From NCBI GenBank assembly GCA_003506795.1, contig DNYO01000233.1:1-19348 (forward strand): a stretch of 19,348 nt of DNA, in the 5' to 3' direction. A model generated the notes under the pieces. The model was not told the origin of the DNA and ran no database searches. It saw only the letters and a list, made by a program, of their open reading frames with translations. The stretch is from Deltaproteobacteria bacterium (GTDB taxonomy: Bacteria; Desulfobacterota; Syntrophorhabdia; Syntrophorhabdales; Syntrophorhabdaceae). Both the position numbers and the translations under genes were made by a program. Each line of letters begins with the position of its first letter. The first letter of the stretch is position 1. Positions 1 to 6,132 of the stretch are shown in pieces.

Positions 1-1
1 C

Positions 2-646
2 ACCACTCATTCGCCCCATTTCGTAGCCGTCCCGGATTACGACCAGGTGGCTCTTGTCAGAAAGAACGACGGCGGCACATATGTGACGCTTTCGGACCTC
101 CCCGTGGATGAGAAGCGCAAAGAGAAACTGTTGAAGGAACTCGACCCCGAGCGTAACGAGCTGTTTTTTGCGACGCGGGTCCTCTTCGTCGAGGGGGACA
201 CGGAGAAACTTGCCTTTCCGGAATACGCCCGCCGCTTGGGCCTCGATCTGGACAAGGTGGGCGCTTCCATCATCGAGGTCGGCGGCAAGAGGAACCTGCT
301 GGAATTCAGCCGGATCGCTGCTTCTTTCCAAATTCCGTTCGGCGTCGTGTATGACGAGGACTCATCGGAAATCAGGGATAAGAACGAGGAAACCGCATAC
401 AACAAGCAGTTGGACGATCTCGGTAAAAACGGAAACCGCATTTGGAGGTTTGTGAAAAAGTATGAAGACGAGCTGAAAGAGGCGGTCGGAGGAGACGCTG
501 CATACCAAAGCCTGTGTCAGAAATATCCGAATGTTGGCAAGCCGACGCGGGCGAGGCTTATTGCGGCCGATGCCCAAACGGCCGTTCCGGAAAAAGTGAA
601 AGACATCCTGACCTGGCTGTTAGGAAACAAGGGGACCGCATTATGA
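2..646 (+). CDS. OLD/RecF-type ATP-dependent nuclease, C-terminal TOPRIM part (5' end outside window)
   Basis: The reading frame is already open at the left edge, so only the C-terminal ~214 residues are present. The first visible residues (THSPHFV) resemble the end of an ABC/RecF-type ATPase domain, where OLD proteins have an 'xTHSP' motif. A TOPRIM domain follows, with the acidic motif VEGDTE (bases ~190-207) and a second metal-binding motif YDEDS (~349-363). OLD-family proteins use an ATPase head plus TOPRIM to cut DNA, and many act in phage defence (GajA, AriB-like partners). An apparent GTG start at 47 is internal and not credible. The stop TGA at 644-646 overlaps the ATG of the next gene at 643, so the two are probably translationally coupled. 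The ATPase half cannot be judged from this window. Confidence 0.8.
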   Translation, partial: TTHSPHFVAVPDYDQVALVRKNDGGTYVTLSDLPVDEKRKEKLLKELDPERNELFFATRVLFVEGDTEKLAFPEYARRLGLDLDKVGASIIEVGGKRNLLEFSRIAASFQIPFGVVYDEDSSEIRDKNEETAYNKQLDDLGKNGNRIWRFVKKYEDELKEAVGGDAAYQSLCQKYPNVGKPTRARLIAADAQTAVPEKVKDILTWLLGNKGTAL

Positions 647-2841
647 CGAAGACCCTCTTCATCCGCCTGCTGCAGCATGAAGACAAGGGCGCGGCGCTGG
701 CCGAGCGGATCAGCGCGTTGAGGGAAGGGCGCGCCGACGCAGATGTCTATGCGGTCGCGCCCGAATCCTTCCGACAGGTCCCCAACACACCGTTCTGCTA
801 CTGGGTGAGCGAACGCATCCGGCGGCTGTTCACGGAACTGCCGCCCTTCGAGAGCGAAGGAAGGACGGTGAAGCAGGGACTGGCCACGGCGGACGACTTC
901 CGCTTCGTGCGGGCCTGGTGGGAGGTGCCGGCGGGGAAGATACTGGACAGTTGGCAGTATGCAGTAGGCAGTAGGCAGAAAGCGGAAGAGAAATGGACGG
1001 AGGAGCGGATACGGGAGTTTCAGGCTTGGTGCCGAAAACGTACCTACGAGGGCAAGCGCTGGGTCCCCTTCGCCAAGGGCGGCGAATACTCGCCCTACTA
1101 CGCCGACATCCACCTCGTCGTGAATTGGGAGAACGAGGGGGCGGAGATCAAGAATAACCTGAATGAAAAAGGAGGCGTTCGCTCGAATGTCTGGATGCTC
1201 CGTGATACTGCGGCCAACTACTTCTTCCGCCCGGGGCTGACGTGGCCTAGGAGTACAGTCAAAGGGCTAAACGTAAGAATACTTCCGGGGGCATGCGTTT
1301 TCGCCGACAAAGGACCGGCCGGCTTTGTAGGGAAGCCGAGTCAGCTGCCAAGAGTTGTGGGGCTTTTCAACTCTGAATGCTACCAACTCTTGCTCGGGCT
1401 TCAGCAGGGAAGTAGGGCATGGGAAGTCGGCACCGTGCAAAAGACCGCCATTCCTAATTTTGTTCACCAGGAAGAATCGTCTCTACAAAAGCCGACATTA
1501 AGCACCTGGTTTCTCAAGCGCTCTTTAAACGTGATTGACGATACCTCGCACGCCTTCACCCTTCCGGCGTTGCTGATGACGCCGGGCGCTGGCCTCGTTG
1601 AACGGGCGGACACTTATGCAAAGCAGACCGCCGAAGCCGAGGCCGAGCTGCGGCGGATTCAAGCCGAAGTGGACAAGATCGCCTTCGAGCTTTACGGGTT
1701 CACGGACGAGGAGCGGAACGCGGTGGGCAGTGGTCAGTTGACAGTGGACAGTAATGAGGTATCGGGCGGAGAATCGCCGGACACAGATGACGCGGAAGAG
1801 ATGGATTCCGCCAAGGACGGCGAATCTTTTCTGACCACCGACCACCGACCACTGGTCACCGACCTCCTCTCCTGGTGCGTCGGCGTCGCCTTCGGCCGTT
1901 TCGATATCCGCCTAGCGCTCGATTCTTCACTGATCCCGGGCACCCCCGATCCCTTCGACCCGCTGCCGGTCTGCCCGCCGGGGATGCTCCAAGGGTCAGA
2001 CGGCCTGCCGGCCAAGCCCGAGGACGTGCTACGCCACTACCCCATCAGAATCGACTGGGACGGCATCCTGGTGGACGACACGGGGCACGAGGACGACATC
2101 GTCCGACGCGTGCGCGAGGTGCTGGAGGTCATCTGGAAGGACCGGGCAGAGGCCATCGAGAAAGAAGCCTGCGAGATCCTGGGCGTGCGGGAACTGCGCG
2201 ACTACTTTCGCAAGCCCGCAGCCGGCGGATTCTGGATGGACCATGTGCGTCGCTACTCCAAGAGTCGTCGCAAGGCCCCCATCTACTGGTACCTGCGCTC
2301 GGCCAAGGGCAACTATGGCCTCTGGCTTTACCATCACCGGCTGGACAAGGACGTTCTTTTCAAAGCGCTTTTGAATTACGTGGAGCCCAAGATTCGCCTG
2401 GAGGAGGATCGGCTCAAATCCCTGCGGGTACGGAAAGAAGCAGTCGGAAGCTCGGGTCGCGAAGCCAAGCAACTTGAAAAAGACATGGACCGCCAAGATC
2501 AGTTCGTCTCAGAGCTCAAGAATTTCGAAGAAAGGCTGCGCCGCGTGGCCAACTTGCACCTTGATTTCGACCTGAACGACGGCGTTATTTTGAATATCGC
2601 TCCGCTCTGGGAACTTGTCCCTTGGAACGAGCCCAAGAAATACTGGCAAGAGCTTCAAGAAGGCAAGTACGACTGGTCCCATATCGCCTATCAGCTCTGG
2701 CCCGAACGTGTGCAGGAAGCCTGCAAAAAGGACCGTTCCATCGCCATCGCCCATGGGCAGGAAGACCTTTGCGAGGCGGAAAACCCCGCTTCCAAAAAGG
2801 AGAGCGGCCGCGGTCGTCGCAAAAAGAAGGGTGCATCTTGA
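643..2841 (+). CDS. PglX-like BREX protein lacking the methyltransferase domain (C-terminal/target-recognition half)
   Basis: A 732-aa protein resembling the C-terminal half of PglX/Eco57I-type N6-adenine methylases. Signature segments are FCYWVSERIRRLF (51-63), TVKQGLATADDFRFVRAWWE (75-94) and CVGVAFGRFDIR (412-423), followed by a helical C-terminal region with APIYWYL and YHHRLDKD. In PglX these lie after the catalytic domain and contribute to target recognition. I see neither an NPPY catalytic motif nor a glycine-rich AdoMet motif. I chose the ATG at 643 because it overlaps the upstream stop (ATGA) and homology begins at once (MTKTLFIRLL); an upstream in-frame start at 514 would run through the OLD gene. 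Two in-frame low-complexity stretches (residues ~105-112 and ~360-407) come from 7-bp tandem repeats. The protein may work with a methylase subunit encoded upstream, or may be a split PglX. Confidence 0.75.
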   Translation: MTKTLFIRLLQHEDKGAALAERISALREGRADADVYAVAPESFRQVPNTPFCYWVSERIRRLFTELPPFESEGRTVKQGLATADDFRFVRAWWEVPAGKILDSWQYAVGSRQKAEEKWTEERIREFQAWCRKRTYEGKRWVPFAKGGEYSPYYADIHLVVNWENEGAEIKNNLNEKGGVRSNVWMLRDTAANYFFRPGLTWPRSTVKGLNVRILPGACVFADKGPAGFVGKPSQLPRVVGLFNSECYQLLLGLQQGSRAWEVGTVQKTAIPNFVHQEESSLQKPTLSTWFLKRSLNVIDDTSHAFTLPALLMTPGAGLVERADTYAKQTAEAEAELRRIQAEVDKIAFELYGFTDEERNAVGSGQLTVDSNEVSGGESPDTDDAEEMDSAKDGESFLTTDHRPLVTDLLSWCVGVAFGRFDIRLALDSSLIPGTPDPFDPLPVCPPGMLQGSDGLPAKPEDVLRHYPIRIDWDGILVDDTGHEDDIVRRVREVLEVIWKDRAEAIEKEACEILGVRELRDYFRKPAAGGFWMDHVRRYSKSRRKAPIYWYLRSAKGNYGLWLYHHRLDKDVLFKALLNYVEPKIRLEEDRLKSLRVRKEAVGSSGREAKQLEKDMDRQDQFVSELKNFEERLRRVANLHLDFDLNDGVILNIAPLWELVPWNEPKKYWQELQEGKYDWSHIAYQLWPERVQEACKKDRSIAIAHGQEDLCEAENPASKKESGRGRRKKKGAS
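953..980 (+). repeat. Heptamer tandem repeat array 1 (GGCAGTA x4, imperfect)
   Basis: Four consecutive 7-bp units, ggcagta / tgcagta / ggcagta / ggcagaa, lie inside the pglX-like gene. The period of 7 is not a multiple of 3, so the translation (around WQYAVGSRQ) cycles through frames. That is typical of a repeat invasion rather than a protein repeat. It interrupts a region otherwise well conserved in PglX, between WWEVPAGKI and the helix beginning KWTEERI. Confidence 0.75.
1726..1753 (+). repeat. Heptamer tandem repeat array 2 (GNCAGTN x4)
   Basis: Four 7-bp units, ggcagtg / gtcagtt / gacagtg / gacagta, are related in sequence to array 1 and are read as VGSGQLTVDS. Together with array 3, about 80 bp downstream in roughly inverted orientation, it brackets a low-complexity acidic linker of the pglX-like protein. 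Confidence 0.7.
1833..1867 (+). repeat. Heptamer tandem repeat array 3 (GACCACC x5, imperfect), inverted relative to array 2
   Basis: Five 7-bp units, gaccacc / gaccacc / gaccact / ggtcacc / gacctcc, are read as TTDHRPLVTDL. The reverse complement contains AGTGGTC, matching the CAGTGGTCAG stretch of array 2 (1728-1737), so the two arrays form an inverted pair around 1754-1832. Confidence 0.7.
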
Positions 2842-2859
2842 TGAAAGTAGAGGACAATC

Positions 2860-3282
2860 ATGCCGGTTGATTTTTACGATGCGGCACAGCGTCACTGGGA
2901 AGACGCAGGCTATCTGCTGGCGGATGCCCGGTTAGCAAATGCCGATCACCTGTTCGGTCTGTCCGCGGAGTGTGCGCTCAAGGCGATTATGCTTGCCTTG
3001 GGCATGACACTGCGTCCGGATGGTGCACCCGCAGACCCGCAGCACCGCGTCCATATCAACCAATTATGGAACGAATTCGTGTCGTTTGCTAATGCAAGGA
3101 GCGGCGCCCACTACGCTTCGCCGCTTTCCGGTGTTCCCAATCCATTTATGAATTGGGACGTCAATCAGCGCTACAATAATCGCGCAGACGTGACGTCCGG
3201 GGTTGCTGAGGACCACCATCAGGCGGCGCGGACGGTCAAACAGGTTTTTGATCAAGCAGTTTTGAATGGAGACATACCATGA
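2860..3282 (+). CDS. HEPN-like domain protein
   Basis: A 140-aa, mostly helical protein. Residues 1-24 resemble the first helix of HEPN proteins. DHLFGLSAECALKAIMLAL (29-47) matches the second-helix pattern of the superfamily (hydrophobic, then ECALKA). An H-x3-LW element (65-70) and a WDVNQRY element (99-105) resemble HEPN proteins linked to nucleotidyltransferase or defence systems. The classical RNase motif R-x4-6-H is not clearly present, so catalysis is unproven. The ATG is preceded by AGAGGA at about 2849-2854. The stop overlaps the ATG of the next gene (3279), so it is very likely co-translated with the two ATPases downstream. It may act as a toxin or a regulator of them; that is inference. 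Confidence 0.6.
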   Translation: MPVDFYDAAQRHWEDAGYLLADARLANADHLFGLSAECALKAIMLALGMTLRPDGAPADPQHRVHINQLWNEFVSFANARSGAHYASPLSGVPNPFMNWDVNQRYNNRADVTSGVAEDHHQAARTVKQVFDQAVLNGDIP

Positions 3283-4586
3283 TTCGGCACGCACCCGTAC
3301 TTTTTGAAAAGGCACTGGAAGTTGCTGTTGAAAAGGCCAAGAGCGCCGGTACTGCTCTCGGTGAAGAAATCGTCCTGGTACGAGACCTGCGCGGGCGTAT
3401 TAGGCCCCTGCTGCCGGGTCGCTACAAAGATAGGTCACCCGAACAGAGAGCATTTGGCCAAAGGCTGACAGATGCTCTTGGCGCCTATGGTTATCCGCCG
3501 GACAGAGCCATCCTTTACACGAACGACTTGGTGCAGGGCGATCAGATTCTTGTTTCCGGCGACCGCCAGCTCATTTCTGATGAAGATGGTCTGAAAATCT
3601 GGCTCCTGGACCGTCAGATCATAGGTCAGGATTGGCTGCGGTCACCACTTCCGCGGGAAACAGAGAACCCCCGGGTCACTTTTTTCGGTATCAAGGGGGG
3701 CGTTGGGCGCTCGACGGCTCTGGCAATTTGGGCGTGGCAGCTTGCGAGACAAGGGAAAAAGGTCTTGATATTGGATCTGGACCTGGAATCTCCTGGCGTC
3801 AGCAGTACCTTGCTTCCAGCGGATTACCTGCCGGATTATGGCATCGTGGACTGGTTTGTCGAAGACGGGGTAGGCCAAGCAGAGCTTGTCGAAGGGCTCA
3901 TGATCGCCTCCAGTCCGTTGAGCAGGGATTTGCCTGGCGAGATAAGGGTCTCACCCGCTTTTGGACGCGATACAGGGGACTATTTACCCAAACTTGCACG
4001 ATGTTACGCAGAATCCAGTGGAACTGCAAATGGTTCTTGGGCGGAACGGTTGCAGAGGATGGTCCAGCAGATGGAAAGAAAAGAAAGACCGGACCTGGTT
4101 ATTCTGGACAGCCGGGCCGGTCTTCATGATATTTCCGCAGTAACAGTAACCCGAATGGATGCCGATGCCTTTCTTTTTGCCGTGGATTCAGTGCAGACCT
4201 GGAACGCTTATGCTTTTCTCTTCAGACATTGGCGCCATCACCCCCAGATAGGGGAATTCCGGCAGAAACTTCAGGTTATTGCGGGCATGGTGCCGGAGAC
4301 CGGTCGGGACACCTACCTAAAGCGATTTTGTGAAAATTCGTGGGATCTATTTCGTGAACATCTTTACGATGAGGCCGATGCACAAAATATAGATGCATAC
4401 AGTTTCGACCTTGACAGTCTGGAAGCGCCCCATTATCCGCTGCCGATTTTTTGGAACCGTGCGTTACAAGAGTTCGACCCCCTTAGGGACGACAGCGGGA
4501 TTGACGAACAGATCATCGAGGCAGCTATGGGCAAGTTCATGACAGAGGCCGAAATAATGGTCTTCGGTGGAAAGGAAAATGCATGA
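3279..4586 (+). CDS. ParA/MinD-like P-loop ATPase with extra N-terminal domain
   Basis: A 435-aa protein. Residues 1-~130 form an uncharacterised domain. A deviant Walker A motif follows, GIKGGVGRST (137-146): it keeps the signature lysine (K139) of ParA/MinD/SIMIBI ATPases, but the usual GK(S/T)T lysine is arginine (R144). The switch segment is KVLILDLDLESPG (161-173) and Walker B is LVILDSRAGLHD (273-284). KGGVGRS-type P-loops recur in ParA-like ATPases of prokaryotic conflict systems, by recollection. The start ATG overlaps the HEPN stop and the end overlaps the next ATPase start, giving a tight HEPN-ParA-ATPase block. It probably dimerises on ATP and switches the partner proteins. It is not a standard BREX component and is unlikely to be a plasmid partition protein, since no ParB or centromere-like repeats are seen. 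Confidence 0.75.
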   Translation: MIRHAPVLFEKALEVAVEKAKSAGTALGEEIVLVRDLRGRIRPLLPGRYKDRSPEQRAFGQRLTDALGAYGYPPDRAILYTNDLVQGDQILVSGDRQLISDEDGLKIWLLDRQIIGQDWLRSPLPRETENPRVTFFGIKGGVGRSTALAIWAWQLARQGKKVLILDLDLESPGVSSTLLPADYLPDYGIVDWFVEDGVGQAELVEGLMIASSPLSRDLPGEIRVSPAFGRDTGDYLPKLARCYAESSGTANGSWAERLQRMVQQMERKERPDLVILDSRAGLHDISAVTVTRMDADAFLFAVDSVQTWNAYAFLFRHWRHHPQIGEFRQKLQVIAGMVPETGRDTYLKRFCENSWDLFREHLYDEADAQNIDAYSFDLDSLEAPHYPLPIFWNRALQEFDPLRDDSGIDEQIIEAAMGKFMTEAEIMVFGGKENA

Positions 4587-6049
4587 GTGAATATCGGTTT
4601 CCCAAAGAGATAAGAAATTTGATGATAGCTGCCCTGCCGGAGGATACGGCGGTTTTCGGACAAACCCCGGATTTAAGAAATACCTTTACGCCGACTGGAC
4701 ACGCAAGGGCGTTGCATCCTGATGCCATGCTGGTCGTGGGGATGCGGGGAGCCGGCAAGAGCTTTTGGTGGACCGTTCTCCAAAGCGCGGAACACAGACA
4801 ACTGGTCGCACATTTGATGCCCAATTCCGGCATCCAAAGGGCAACCAAAGTCTCCGTGGGTTTTGGTGAACGCCCTTTGCCTCAGGATTACCCCGGGAAA
4901 GACACTCTCGTTCAGCTAATCAGCAAATATGATTCACGCCAGGTGTGGCGTACCGTTGTGTTCCGCCAGATCATAAAAAATACCGAGAGTGAACAGATAT
5001 TAAGCAAGAGAAGTTGGTCTGAATCTGTTCAGTGGGTCACGGACCATCCTGAGAAAGTGGAGGAGGGTTTATATCAAGCGGATCAAGACCTCGACAAAAA
5101 AGGTGATTACCACCTGATTCTTTTTGATGCCTTGGACCGAACTGCCGATGATTGGCCGACCATGTTGAAAGTCATTCGGGGTTTGTTGCAGGTTCTTCTT
5201 GAATTCAGGTCTTATCAACGCATTCGACCCAAAGCATTTGTCCGTCCGGATCACTTAGAGGATACTACAATAGCGGATTTTGCCGACTCGTCCAAGGTGT
5301 TAAACCAGAAAGTTGAGCTGCGATGGCCGAGAAATGAACTCTACGGTTTATTATGGCAATACCTTGGCAACGAACCCTCGAATGGAGAGCTGTTCAGAGA
5401 AGGTTGTAGTAAGATTGTTAACGTATCATGGGATTATTACAGCGACGTTTGGATGGTACCGGAAAAACTTAAAATCGAAGAAGAAGGGCAAAGAAAGGTT
5501 TTTCATGCTATTACAGGACCTTGGATGGGCCGGGACCGTCGTCGTGGCTTCCCATACACCTGGCTGCCGAACCATCTCGGAGATGCCGGAGGACAGGTAA
5601 GCCCGCGGAGTTTTTTGGCGGCCATCCGTTATGCTGCCTCAGACAATCCTCGAGAAGCTTATCCATATGCCCTTTATTATGAAAGTATTAAAAAGGGGGT
5701 TCAGGAGGCCTCGCGGATTCGGGTTCGTGAAATGCAGGAAGACTATCCCTGGGTTGAGATATTGATGAAGCCCCTGTCAGGGTTGACGGTTCCCTGCCCC
5801 TTTGAGGAAATCGCCAGGCGGTGGCAGGACGATAACATATTGGATCGTCTGCAAGGAGACATTGAAAATGCGGCAGTCAAGCTTCCTCCCGTCCATTTAG
5901 GACAAGGTCCGGAAGGCATTAGGAAAGATCTTGAAGCATTGGGTGTCTTCGAATGTATGCGGGATAACCGGGTGAACATGCCGGATGTGTATCGGGTAGG
6001 CTACGGTTTGGGCCGGAGAGGTGGAGTGAAAGCAGTCGCTCGGAGATAG
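4583..6049 (+). CDS. P-loop ATPase (STAND/AAA-like), partner of the ParA-like protein
   Basis: A 488-aa protein. Walker A is GMRGAGKSF (53-61) and Walker B is YHLILFDALDR (176-186). A sensor-like strand KAFVRPDHLED follows (217-227), then a segment ending ELRWPRNELYGLLWQYL that resembles the helical part of small defence-type AAA/KAP-like ATPases. The C-terminal ~200 residues are unrecognised; the end resembles a winged-helix fold (VFECMRDNRVNMPDVYRVGY), which could bind DNA. The ATG overlaps the preceding stop by 4 bases. It is much shorter than BrxC/PglY (~1200 aa), so I do not equate it with BrxC, although it might substitute for one. I do not recognise the specific family. Confidence 0.65.
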   Translation: MSEYRFPKEIRNLMIAALPEDTAVFGQTPDLRNTFTPTGHARALHPDAMLVVGMRGAGKSFWWTVLQSAEHRQLVAHLMPNSGIQRATKVSVGFGERPLPQDYPGKDTLVQLISKYDSRQVWRTVVFRQIIKNTESEQILSKRSWSESVQWVTDHPEKVEEGLYQADQDLDKKGDYHLILFDALDRTADDWPTMLKVIRGLLQVLLEFRSYQRIRPKAFVRPDHLEDTTIADFADSSKVLNQKVELRWPRNELYGLLWQYLGNEPSNGELFREGCSKIVNVSWDYYSDVWMVPEKLKIEEEGQRKVFHAITGPWMGRDRRRGFPYTWLPNHLGDAGGQVSPRSFLAAIRYAASDNPREAYPYALYYESIKKGVQEASRIRVREMQEDYPWVEILMKPLSGLTVPCPFEEIARRWQDDNILDRLQGDIENAAVKLPPVHLGQGPEGIRKDLEALGVFECMRDNRVNMPDVYRVGYGLGRRGGVKAVARR

Positions 6050-6132
6050 GTTTAAAAGCTCTATTCAAAAGGCCGCCGCGCTAAGCTCCAGCCTGCAAAA
6101 GCCGACCATTGATAGGTGATAGGGAAAAAGGA

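Noticed and set aside
514..642. An in-frame upstream extension of the pglX-like gene to an ATG at 514.
   Set aside because: It would overlap the OLD gene by 130 bp in another frame. Family similarity begins at the ATG at 643, which forms a typical ATGA overlap.
3279..4586. A plasmid or chromosome partition (ParA) role.
   Set aside because: There is no ParB partner or parS-like repeats nearby, and the gene is embedded in a HEPN/ATPase operon with an extra N-terminal domain.
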